NCBI GenBank assembly: GCA_027577415.1
Contig: JANBQS010000004.1
Coordinates: forward strand, 25,351 to 89,350
DNA length: 64,000 bases
From: Coemansia sp. RSA 922
Taxonomy: Eukaryota > Kickxellomycota > Kickxellomycetes > Kickxellales > Kickxellaceae
Direction: 5' to 3'
The notes under the pieces were generated by a model. The model saw only the letters and a program-made list of their open reading frames with translations. It had not been told where the DNA came from and did no database searches. Each line of letters starts with the position of its first letter. Position 1 is the first letter of the stretch. Positions 56,224-64,000 of this stretch are shown here, one piece after another. The position numbers were made by a program, and so were the translations under genes.

Positions 56224-57576
56224 ATGCCAGACTCTATCGTACTCGACAACCTCGACATTTTACTCGGACAGCTTGTTGCCGAACAGGATGAGATAGAAAA
56301 GGACATTGCATTACTTGGCAAATTCAGCGGAAGTCGTGAAGACCATCGCCAGTTCGCCGACTCTGTACGCAGCCAACAACGAGCAGCCGAACGCATTCAG
56401 CAACAACTATTAGCCGACATTGAAGACTGCGACAATGCTAAGCGACAGGCAGAACTCAAAGAGCCCCTAGAGCGAGAGGAAAAGCGATCCAGAGCCCTAC
56501 AACGCGCATTCCGTCTGGCCCTACTACAGTACCGACCAAATGCCGCCGGAGCGGCGAAGCAAGAGCGTGAGCTATTGCTAAGCGGTGCAACTACTCCTGC
56601 TGAACTTCGCAAGCGCAAAGTACGTGCTGGCAATGCCACGCTCAATGCCGCTGCCGACGTCACTACAGCACTACAAGAAACCGTGAGTATGATGGATGCC
56701 GAAATAGAAAAGAGCGCAGGCAATATTATCGCTATGCAAGAGTCTTCGGCCAAGTTGAAAAAGACCCAGGACGAGTATAGCACCTTGGATAGCGTTCTTA
56801 GAACCTCAAAGAGCTTGATCCAGTCCCTTGAGCAGGCCGATGCCCTTGACCGCTGGCTGATGCTCGGCGGTTTGGTTCTGTTCTCTTTGGTTGTCTTCAA
56901 TATTCTGCGCAAGCGTATTTGGATCCCAGGACTCTCCACCTTGTTTAGCTTGATTCGATACCTGGTACTCTCTGTGGTGAGTCGCATTGGCAAAGACTCT
57001 GTTGCGGCGGCTGTAAGCACCAATAGCCCGTTGGTGACACAGCAACTAGCGACTTCTGCGGCTGTATCTGAGCTGTCCACCGCTCTTGTGACGCCGCTAG
57101 TTGCATTGGTTTCAGAGTCGGTACTTGTCACGGAGACGGCGCAGGTTTATGCTGATTTGCAACCATCTACACTGGATACACTTAGCAGCACTCGACTAGT
57201 CGAAGAGGAGACGCCCTTGATTGAAGTACATTCTCAAGATGATGCTCTGGTTGACACATCCGATGATGATGCTCAGGAAGACAGTCCAGCCGAGGATAAC
57301 ACCCAGGAAGACCCTCAAGCCGACCATATTCCGAGAAACGACACAGTCCATGACACCCAGGAAGACGACCCAACAGATGATGCTCAAGAAGACAACAGCG
57401 CAGCCGATGATGACGTGATACAGCCAGAGGAACAAGCTGACGACGAACTTCCAATTGTGGTAGAAGAACCCGTTGTCTCAATGGATGAGGAGGAGCCAGA
57501 GGAGCCGCGACCTGTCATTGACCAACGCAAAATATATACACTGCCAGTAGAGCGACCCGTACGCGAAGAACTGTAA
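56224..57576 (+). CDS. SEC20: Sec20-type SNARE with long luminal tail ending REEL
   Basis: ER Q-SNARE for retrograde Golgi-to-ER vesicles. 450 aa, start ATG 56224. N-terminal helices about 1-100, then a Sec20 domain (about 150-210: LQETVSMMDAEIEKSAGNI, YSTLDSVLRTSKSLIQSLEQADALDR) directly before a membrane anchor (211-228, WLMLGGLVLFSLVVFNIL). The DRWLMLGG junction is typical of Sec20/BNIP1. About 220 residues follow the anchor, with Asp/Glu/Gln-rich repeats (DDAQEDSPAEDNTQED, DTQEDDPTDDAQEDN), ending in REEL. Yeast Sec20 ends in HDEL on the luminal side, so REEL is probably a retrieval-signal variant. BNIP1 of animals has a short tail. Confidence 0.85.
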   Translation: MPDSIVLDNLDILLGQLVAEQDEIEKDIALLGKFSGSREDHRQFADSVRSQQRAAERIQQQLLADIEDCDNAKRQAELKEPLEREEKRSRALQRAFRLALLQYRPNAAGAAKQERELLLSGATTPAELRKRKVRAGNATLNAAADVTTALQETVSMMDAEIEKSAGNIIAMQESSAKLKKTQDEYSTLDSVLRTSKSLIQSLEQADALDRWLMLGGLVLFSLVVFNILRKRIWIPGLSTLFSLIRYLVLSVVSRIGKDSVAAAVSTNSPLVTQQLATSAAVSELSTALVTPLVALVSESVLVTETAQVYADLQPSTLDTLSSTRLVEEETPLIEVHSQDDALVDTSDDDAQEDSPAEDNTQEDPQADHIPRNDTVHDTQEDDPTDDAQEDNSAADDDVIQPEEQADDELPIVVEEPVVSMDEEEPEEPRPVIDQRKIYTLPVERPVREEL

Positions 57577-57664
57577 GCACTACTACTATTACTATTACTT
57601 TTATTTTTTGTCATAATACAGCTCTACTCAAAAAAAAAAAAATAGTCTTATTAATGGATATTCA

Positions 57665-59365
57665 TCAGTCGAGCCCTGGATTCAGTTCAAATATCAGGCG
57701 ACGCAGGCGGGGCTCGTATTTCTTGAATGGATCTGAAACAATATTCTCCTCCATCTGCTTCATGAACCCCTTGCGCATGTTAGGCGGAGTGACGGCATAG
57801 TCAAAGTTTGGGCATGCCAGTGCCACCAGTAGCACACACATGACGGCCTCCGTATGGTCTCCAAAACTGTGGTAGATGAGATGCCAGCAACGGAATCGCT
57901 TGCCAGTCGAAGGGTAAGCTGCGTATAAATAGCCAGTAAGCTCGTCGTTGACAATGTACGAGGCAACTGAATCTAGTTTTGGATGCAGGGTGTGCAGATC
58001 TGACAAAAGCGGCAGGGATTGGATAAGCGTTATGACGTCCCAGACCTCCAGACTACCAAATACCAGCTTTAGCACTTGAATGTTGGTGTGCCTGCCGATC
58101 ATATCCAGGGCAATTTCCGGCTCATCGATAGGCGTGGCTCCAGAGACTTCACGCACAGGCGCTCCAGGTCCGATGCTAAGTGAGAACAGCACGCTTTCGT
58201 TAGCGGTGGCAAACGGGTCCGGCACTAGTCCATTGATGAATTTAATCTTGACGAACCGCAGCATTGGGTGACTATTCGGCGTAAAGACCCTATGCCTGCG
58301 AAGCATAGTAACCACTGAGTGGTCAAGTTGCAATACCAAGTGCTCCAGTGTCGCCGAATTGCCCCTGAAAAGAGTGTCGTCGCCAAACGGGCATAAAGCA
58401 GGCAAGCTTAGGCGCAATAGTATAGGAAAGGGCACAGCACCAGGAAAGACCGGCAGTAGCGACGCAGGGACATAAGCGTAGTGACGAATCTTCAGCGTGC
58501 GCAAGTGCGAGTAAATGACACAACTGCCGTCCGAGTTCTGCATAAGGTCTAAGACATTGATGCCATGTTCTGACTCGAGAGACAAATATTCCAATGTAGG
58601 TGCGTTCTGCCGCGCAAGCAATGTAAACTGATTGTCGCCTCTGTTAAAGTTGCACTCGATCCGAACCAAGTGGCGAATATTCTCCATCCGAAACTCGGTA
58701 GATACTGGCGTATAACCATAGTCACTATACTTAATGCGATCGACTAGCTGAATGATCCGCGGAACCAAGATACCAAAGTAGAGACCGGTGATTTCGGGTT
58801 GCTCCTCTGAGTTGTCAAGTTCGAACCGAATTTCGTTGACCAAGGGCGCCATTTCTTTGACTCTCTGCACGAATGCATCGATGTTAGCCTCAACCACTAG
58901 TGGGTCTGTCATAACATCGTCGTCTATCTCGCCTGGACTGTCCATGGCAACAAATAATGTAAGCTTGCGAACTAGCGGGAAAGCTCGTCCACAGTAAGGC
59001 GCTCGAGACAGCTCCTCCAAAGTTATTCCCAAGTATATGCTCTCCTCAGTCAGCGAGATAGTCAGGTCCTTTGCCAAATGGTGAGTGGGATATCCGAGGT
59101 CAAAGGGCCTTGGCTGCGAGACCTGATTTTCAGACTCATTGAATCTTATGCTGTATAGATCCATGTCATACATACTACAATAAAGTGGGCGAGCGACATT
59201 ACGAAAGCTGTGACAAACCCAGAGTAGTGGTCTCAGCAACATTATATACTCGTTCGGCTTGTTGCGGATTTCGGCAAATACCAGACGGCTGCTGCCAACT
59301 ACATGGTCGACAATAAGCTGAACAACGTGGAGCGGAAGAACCTGAAGCGGCGATACAGAGTGCAT
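57665..59365 (-). CDS. F-box-like/LRR-like protein, tandem paralogue 1
   Basis: 566 aa, start ATG 59365. The start PLQVLPLHVVQLIVDHVVGSSR and, about 50 residues on, LLRPLLWVCHSFRNVARPLYC form an F-box-like helical pair. The rest has irregular leucine-rich repeats (LEYLSLESEHGINVL; LRTLKIRHYAYVP; LLRLSLPAL). Conserved with its two neighbours: DDTLFRGNSATLEHLVLQLDH, HPMLRFVKI, and a C-terminal CVLLVALACPNFDYA. F-box proteins usually select substrates for SCF ubiquitin ligases; that role is inference. I associate this family with Kickxellales genomes, from memory. Members differ greatly in sequence, suggesting fast evolution. Confidence 0.75.
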   Translation of the reverse strand: MHSVSPLQVLPLHVVQLIVDHVVGSSRLVFAEIRNKPNEYIMLLRPLLWVCHSFRNVARPLYCSMYDMDLYSIRFNESENQVSQPRPFDLGYPTHHLAKDLTISLTEESIYLGITLEELSRAPYCGRAFPLVRKLTLFVAMDSPGEIDDDVMTDPLVVEANIDAFVQRVKEMAPLVNEIRFELDNSEEQPEITGLYFGILVPRIIQLVDRIKYSDYGYTPVSTEFRMENIRHLVRIECNFNRGDNQFTLLARQNAPTLEYLSLESEHGINVLDLMQNSDGSCVIYSHLRTLKIRHYAYVPASLLPVFPGAVPFPILLRLSLPALCPFGDDTLFRGNSATLEHLVLQLDHSVVTMLRRHRVFTPNSHPMLRFVKIKFINGLVPDPFATANESVLFSLSIGPGAPVREVSGATPIDEPEIALDMIGRHTNIQVLKLVFGSLEVWDVITLIQSLPLLSDLHTLHPKLDSVASYIVNDELTGYLYAAYPSTGKRFRCWHLIYHSFGDHTEAVMCVLLVALACPNFDYAVTPPNMRKGFMKQMEENIVSDPFKKYEPRLRRLIFELNPGLD

Positions 59366-59595
59366 TATTTCTTTTTACACAAATAATAAAGATGAAAAAA
59401 AAATATATATATAGAAGCAGAGAAAAAGAGCAACATGCATTCACTTTGTGGATTGTGAAGTGTAAGCTGCGGAAGGTGTCGATCATTTTAATCTGATGTA
59501 ATTAGAACGAGCCAAATCAAACTCAGGATCCACCATGTCGATTTGGACTTGTAGGTGAACGTCGGTTGTAATAAAGGAACATAGGTTTAGTATAT

Positions 59596-61323
59596 TTACA
59601 ATGTTGGTAAAAGTAAACGATTTAAGCGAGGCGCATGCTTTTTGAACCCTCTAGTGTTAATAGCCTCTTCCAGTCTCTCCCCGTAATCCTCCTGATCGAT
59701 TGGACATGGAACGGCATAGTCAAAGTTGGGGCACGCCAATGCCACCAAGAGCACACAGATCACAGGGTCAGAGCAGTCTCCATGCGCAAAAGTCTCAAAA
59801 CGCCAGCACCGGAACCGCTTGGCCATAGGCGAGTATCTCGAGATTACATAAGCCTGGAGGTTGGCATTCGTGATGCCAGTGGGCATTTCTCCGAGTGTTG
59901 GAACCAACGTGGTCAGGTCAGACAGAATCGGGAGTAGCTTAAGGAGAGCTAGTACTTCCCAGTGATCCATTGTCGTGCGCGGAAGCAATAAAACCTGGAT
60001 ACACTCGAGTCTACCATACGTCGGAGTCGCCTTAAGCATTATAATGCCAAAGTAGGGCATACCAAACCCTCGTACAGGCGCCTCCGGACCAACTCTAAAG
60101 GCAATACTGATGCACCAGGCAAACATACCAGGATCAAGAGTTGTGCGGCACTCCAATGAGTCGATAATAACGCAGTGTAGCTTTGGATGACTGGCAAGTG
60201 TAAAAACGTCGTGCGTCTTAAAAATGGTCATTAGTGGCAGATCCATCTCCATATCCAGATGCATGAGTGTGGCTGCATTGCCTCGGAAGACCACGTCGTC
60301 GCCAAATAGGTAGGGCAACCGTAGTGTCAGTTTCTGAAGATTAGGAAATGGTATTGCCCCAGGAAAGATCGGTCTCTCGTGTCCGGTGGGACCACTAAAC
60401 TTATACAGCTTCAGTGTGTGCAAGCACGGATACTCCAGGTAGTCGCCGACGCCTGTATTCTGGATAAGACCCGTAATGCCAGCAAGGCCGCCCACACTGA
60501 CAGCAAGGACTTGTAACGTCTGCGTGTTTCGACGCACCACCGGCACTACAACGTCAGTGTATCCGTCCAGTTCGATGTCAATACAAACCAGGCTACGAAG
60601 CGGCTCCAGATCCATATACTTGAGCAACGGAGCACCGCGGGAAGTAATCGCTGCCATAGCATCGGCAATACCAAAGAGCTGCCAAGCAAGTTCCATGTCG
60701 TTGGCGCTGCATCTTTCGATATGAACTCTGTGATGAGATTCAATAAAAACATCAACATCGACTTTGTTGATCCTTGGCGCCATCTGTTGAAGTCGCTGCA
60801 CAAACGCCGTCATGTTCGCCGCCGCTTCTAAGGGATAGTCTTTGGCGACCACAGGTATGTTCTCATCACCGTCATCTTTGGGTTTGATGTGAAGCTCAAC
60901 CAAAAGCTCGCGAACCTGCGGAAAAGGACAGCCCTCAAATGGCGCCATAGACAGCTGCCTAATTGCCTTGCCCGAGTAGACCGCCCGCGCGTCAAACCTC
61001 AACGTCAGCTCCTTGGCTATTTGGTGCGTAGGACTATCAAGATTCTGGTGGTGATAAAGCCAAAAGTCAGGCGCGCCATAGAATTTATCGTCACTGAAGC
61101 GGATATCTAGGTAGTATCTCTTGCAGAACCGCTCGTAGACAAAGGCACGAAAGTTGTGGCACACCCACAGCAGCGGAAGCTGTAGCTTCGAATATGTGTC
61201 ACTGCCCATGTCATCTTCGTCATCGAACTCGGCATACACCAGGCGACTGCTATATGCGACATGGTCGACTATCAGCTTGACAACATGGGGCGGAAGAAGC
61301 TGAAACGCCGATAAACGCGGCAT
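59596..61323 (-). CDS. F-box-like/LRR-like protein, tandem paralogue 2
   Basis: 575 aa from ATG 61323 (MPRLSAFQLLPPHVVKLIVDHVAYSSRLVYAEF). The open frame continues upstream through a leader that would encode Ser/Phe-rich low-complexity sequence and is not included. Same outline as paralogue 1: LLWVCHNFRAFVYERFC; leucine-rich segments; DDVVFRGNAATLMHLDMEMD; HPKLHCVII; CVLLVALACPNFDYAVPCP. Function inferred only from the F-box-like N-terminus. Confidence 0.75.
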   Translation of the reverse strand: MPRLSAFQLLPPHVVKLIVDHVAYSSRLVYAEFDDEDDMGSDTYSKLQLPLLWVCHNFRAFVYERFCKRYYLDIRFSDDKFYGAPDFWLYHHQNLDSPTHQIAKELTLRFDARAVYSGKAIRQLSMAPFEGCPFPQVRELLVELHIKPKDDGDENIPVVAKDYPLEAAANMTAFVQRLQQMAPRINKVDVDVFIESHHRVHIERCSANDMELAWQLFGIADAMAAITSRGAPLLKYMDLEPLRSLVCIDIELDGYTDVVVPVVRRNTQTLQVLAVSVGGLAGITGLIQNTGVGDYLEYPCLHTLKLYKFSGPTGHERPIFPGAIPFPNLQKLTLRLPYLFGDDVVFRGNAATLMHLDMEMDLPLMTIFKTHDVFTLASHPKLHCVIIDSLECRTTLDPGMFAWCISIAFRVGPEAPVRGFGMPYFGIIMLKATPTYGRLECIQVLLLPRTTMDHWEVLALLKLLPILSDLTTLVPTLGEMPTGITNANLQAYVISRYSPMAKRFRCWRFETFAHGDCSDPVICVLLVALACPNFDYAVPCPIDQEDYGERLEEAINTRGFKKHAPRLNRLLLPTL

Positions 61324-61683
61324 TGCCAGCGAATTGCCTACGAGCCAAGGATAAAATAAATAAAAAATACGATAAACTAAAGCTGAAGAGGAAGAGAAAG
61401 AGAAAGAGAGCAACTATGCAAACATTGAGCTGGAGACCGCAGATCTGAAAATCAGAAAGGGGTAGTAGGATGATCGGGTTCACCTCACATGGCGCGATCC
61501 ATCCTCGTAAGGTCTTGAAGTTACGAGAGCCACAATGCTTCAAAACACCATGCATTTTGCAGTATGCCGTAGTGCACCAAGCGAGTAATACAGATCAATT
61601 GTTTATCCGCAAGATATGAAAAGGAGCATCAACTATTGTACACCAGTCTCAAAGTGAGCTAGTCCTGATTACCATTCTACCCA
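61324..61683. other. Intergenic region, no gene seen
   Basis: Promoter and leader of paralogue 2 and 3' flank of paralogue 3; GA-rich near 61385-61412. Confidence 0.5.
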
Positions 61684-63552
61684 TTAAAAAAGCAAGCGCC
61701 GCAAGCGAGGAGAATATTCCTCAAAGACGTCGGTATCGATAGTTTCCTCCATCATCTTAGCGAACTTATCACGTTCGGCAGCGAGTGGAATGGCATAATC
61801 GAAATTTGGACATATCAAAGCAAGCAACAGTACAGACCTCACGACCTCATCGCCAACTCCAGTCTGCATAAATGACCAACTACGGAACCTCTCACTCAAT
61901 GGAGCATAAACATCAGTCAAGTACTCTGGAAGCTCATCATCCGTAATGTCCTCAGGAAGTAGCCGGAGTTGCGTAGGCGAGGTCGTCAGATCCGTAAGAA
62001 GTGGAAGGCACTCGATCAGCTCGATGATATCCATTAGCTCTAGCCAACGAAGACCTGGTAGAGACAGAACTCGGATACACGAGTAATCTTCGAATAGGTA
62101 CAGGGCTGATGCTAGCTCATTATCGTCCACGTATCCTTTGATAGTTCGCACCGATGCTTCCGAGCCGATGCTCAGCACATACTCTAGATAGTCAACAGTA
62201 TCGGCATCTGGATCAGGCATTACATCCTCAGAGAGCGTAACATCGACGCACCACAACTTCGGATGGCTACCAGGCGAAAATACATTATACTCGTAAAGAA
62301 CGGGGCACGAGTGATGATCCAGCTCCATATTCAGGTACTCGAGAGTAGCCGAGTTTCCCCTAAACAACGTATCGTCGCTAAACGGGTAACAAATTTCCAT
62401 ATACAAGTGCCGAAGATTGGGAAACGGCACAGCTCCTGGAAAGGCCGGATACTCTCCCTCCCTGATACTATGCATTCCTAGTAGCTTTAGAGTAAGCAAG
62501 CGAGGGTATACCAAGTAGCCGCCACCAGGTTCTACGAAAAAGTCGTTGGGATAAACGTAAGAGTTATAACCAACTATCAGCGACTGCAACGTCAATGCGC
62601 TACGTTGCGACAGCTGTACGAACGGGTTTAGCTCAACATCAATATCAATATCAATATCAAAGCTGATATGGGCCAATTCGCAGATATGATTCGGCTGCAA
62701 AGTCACCGGAACCGAAGTCGACATGTCGCCGTAAGTAATACGCTTAGCAAGCTGGAAGAGCTGTGTGACCAGGCTGCCGAAAAGATGCCTAGGCTCTTGG
62801 CTATAATCAAGCGGCCTTGGCATTACCTCGATATCGTCAACCCGGGGCGCCATTTGCTCGATACGCTGTACGAAAGCGCTAATATTAGCCTCGAGTACTG
62901 ATGGATCGGTTGTCTTGTCAACATTTGGCCTAATAGCGTCGTCCCCATCGGACGAATACGAATCATATATCCCGATTGAGGGACTTGTCTGGCTCATCAT
63001 ACGCCTCTTGTAGATCTGGTTTCTTAGGTGGTTCTCGTAGTCCTTGTCGGTCACATCCATAAAAATAAGGAATGTAATCTTGCGAACGAGTGGAAACGCG
63101 CAGCCTTCGTAGGGCGCATTCGTTAGCATCCGCAGCGCCTCGCCCGAGTATATGTCTCTCTCGTCCAACTCGATCATCAGCTCCCTCACTAGATGGTGCG
63201 TGGGATGGCCTAAATCGTCAAGTATGCGATACCCAAACTCGCGAGGATCTGAACTCCCTTCATAGGACTCATTTCTGGCAACACATATACTGGTCCTCTT
63301 AGATTCAGAAGAGTGGAATTCCTTAAAAGTGTACGAAGTGGCAAACTCCAACTTGCAGAAGCCACAGTAGTGTGCGAGAGCAATAGCGCGAAATCCGTGA
63401 CAGACCGATAGCAGCGGCCTTAGCAGTGTTCTGTACTCGTTCGAGTGAGGCCAAACGCCGTCAGGTAACACGCGACTCCTACCCACTACATGGTCGACGA
63501 TACGCTCGATAGTGTGGTTAGGAAGAAGCTGAAACGCTGAAAAGGTACGCAT
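61684..63552 (-). CDS. F-box-like/LRR-like protein, tandem paralogue 3
   Basis: 622 aa, start ATG 63552 (MRTFSAFQLLPNHTIERIVDHVVGRSRVLPDG). Same order: LLRPLLSVCHGFRAIALAHYC; an inserted charged segment (about 155-220) not seen in the other two; VLEANISAFVQRIEQMAPRVDDIEV; DDTLFRGNSATLEYLNMELDHH; HPKLWCVDV; and VLLLALICPNFDYAIPLA. A run of acidic alternating residues (FDIDIDIDVELN, encoded by a small ATATCA repeat near 62639-62662) is a local simple repeat. Confidence 0.75.
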   Translation of the reverse strand: MRTFSAFQLLPNHTIERIVDHVVGRSRVLPDGVWPHSNEYRTLLRPLLSVCHGFRAIALAHYCGFCKLEFATSYTFKEFHSSESKRTSICVARNESYEGSSDPREFGYRILDDLGHPTHHLVRELMIELDERDIYSGEALRMLTNAPYEGCAFPLVRKITFLIFMDVTDKDYENHLRNQIYKRRMMSQTSPSIGIYDSYSSDGDDAIRPNVDKTTDPSVLEANISAFVQRIEQMAPRVDDIEVMPRPLDYSQEPRHLFGSLVTQLFQLAKRITYGDMSTSVPVTLQPNHICELAHISFDIDIDIDVELNPFVQLSQRSALTLQSLIVGYNSYVYPNDFFVEPGGGYLVYPRLLTLKLLGMHSIREGEYPAFPGAVPFPNLRHLYMEICYPFSDDTLFRGNSATLEYLNMELDHHSCPVLYEYNVFSPGSHPKLWCVDVTLSEDVMPDPDADTVDYLEYVLSIGSEASVRTIKGYVDDNELASALYLFEDYSCIRVLSLPGLRWLELMDIIELIECLPLLTDLTTSPTQLRLLPEDITDDELPEYLTDVYAPLSERFRSWSFMQTGVGDEVVRSVLLLALICPNFDYAIPLAAERDKFAKMMEETIDTDVFEEYSPRLRRLLF

Positions 63553-63595
63553 TGCCCGTGAATTTAAAAGTCAAGAACAAAAAATAAATAATAAA

Positions 63596-64000
63596 ATGGA
63601 CTTGGGAGGCGAAAGAGCGTGGCGGCGATTGGGTATTGATGAATAAAGACATCGCGGCTCATGCTTGGTGATCAGGGATCAGAGCAAACTTTACTGCTGT
63701 TTGAAAACCGTTTCTTGAAATGCTGACGTACTACATGGCCTGGCAGTCTGGGAGATTTTCCGCGCTAGAGCAGAGCTGTCACTGGACGGCAAAAGGCTCG
63801 ACGGTTTGGCCATGTTCCTCCGCTGGAAATCTGCCGTCATCTCGCGTATTCTACACGACTTCTACTATTCCTACTCCATGATCAAGGCCCCACACATTTT
63901 CAAAAAGCGCTGGTTAACGGTGTCTAACCGGTGGTACCATTTTGATCCCGGCGACGACGAGCTTGATGGGAAGATCTCATTTAGAAACGAATCGCAACAA
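63596..64000 (+). CDS. Probable spliced gene of unknown function, cut by window edge
   Basis: A frame open from 63719 to 64000 reads like real protein (WEIFRARAELSLDGKRLDG, FLRWKSAVISRILHDFYYSYSMIK, FKKRWLTVSNRWYHFDPG) but has no suitable ATG at its start. A possible exon 1 is 63596-63632 (MDLGGERAWRRL) with donor GTATTG, an intron of 114 nt with TGCTGAC as branch site and GGCAG acceptor, and exon 2 from 63747. The phase fits, giving 97 codons to the edge. Against it: the donor is weak and only 43 bp separate this ATG from that of the divergent F-box-like gene. A decayed gene is the alternative. Family not recognised. Confidence 0.35.

Noticed and set aside
1..64000. CRISPR array, rRNA, tRNA or bacterial-type operon
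   Set aside because: No regularly spaced repeats, no rRNA or tRNA signatures, and the gene structure is eukaryotic.

Overview
The window looks like nuclear DNA of an early-diverging filamentous fungus. Genes are compact and intron-poor. The few introns I can place are 68 to 114 nt long with GTAAG-type donors. The gene content (two division-2 chitin synthases, a DASH Dam1 subunit, a KTR-type mannosyltransferase, an Ole1-type desaturase with fused cytochrome b5, arrestin-related adaptors) is fungal. The F-box-like family starting LPxHVVxxIVDHV is one I associate with Kickxellales (Coemansia and relatives). That placement is an inference from memory, not a database result.

Layout. 1-10.6 kb: the N-terminal part of one chitin synthase and a complete second one (both minus strand) flank PCNA, a small orphan gene at 3.45 kb, and a two-exon gene with an HSF-type DNA-binding domain. 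PCNA has three MluI cell-cycle boxes in a perfect palindrome upstream. 11.5-21.2 kb: housekeeping genes: DAM1 and glyoxalase II (divergent), a GT15 mannosyltransferase (convergent with glyoxalase II), a very long TRAPPC11-like protein, and GID8 of the CTLH/GID ubiquitin ligase. 21.3-32.9 kb: three tandem 14-TM major facilitator genes. Between the second and third copy sits an array of four small orphan genes alternating with intergenic repeats, two copies of which are almost identical. 33.2-34.2 kb: an aquaglyceroporin. 34.2-38.3 kb: a gene-poor stretch holding what looks like a decayed tyrosine-recombinase (DIRS-type) retroelement. 38.3-46.8 kb: a protein with PP1-docking-like motifs and two arrestin-related proteins. 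47.2-52.5 kb: three small thioredoxin-like orphan genes and a DUF4246 protein that seems to have lost catalytic residues. 54.3-57.6 kb: the desaturase, a small coiled-coil protein and a Sec20-type SNARE. 57.7-63.6 kb: three tandem F-box/LRR-like paralogues. At the right edge a probable spliced gene runs out of the window.

How it fits together. The chitin synthases, mannosyltransferase, TRAPP and Sec20 belong to wall synthesis and secretion. PCNA and DAM1 are replication and mitosis factors. The unusual part is the lineage-specific material: two families of roughly 115-145 aa proteins (family A: five genes, family B: three genes). Most have a TATAAAAG-like box 80-125 bp upstream of the ATG, unlike the housekeeping genes. 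Family A sits among repeats that seem to evolve differently from the genes they separate.

Starts were set at ATG codons. Several longer open frames begin with non-ATG codons or run into 5' leaders and were shortened. Four genes were assembled across introns: HSF-type, GT15, GID8 and, less surely, the right-edge gene.
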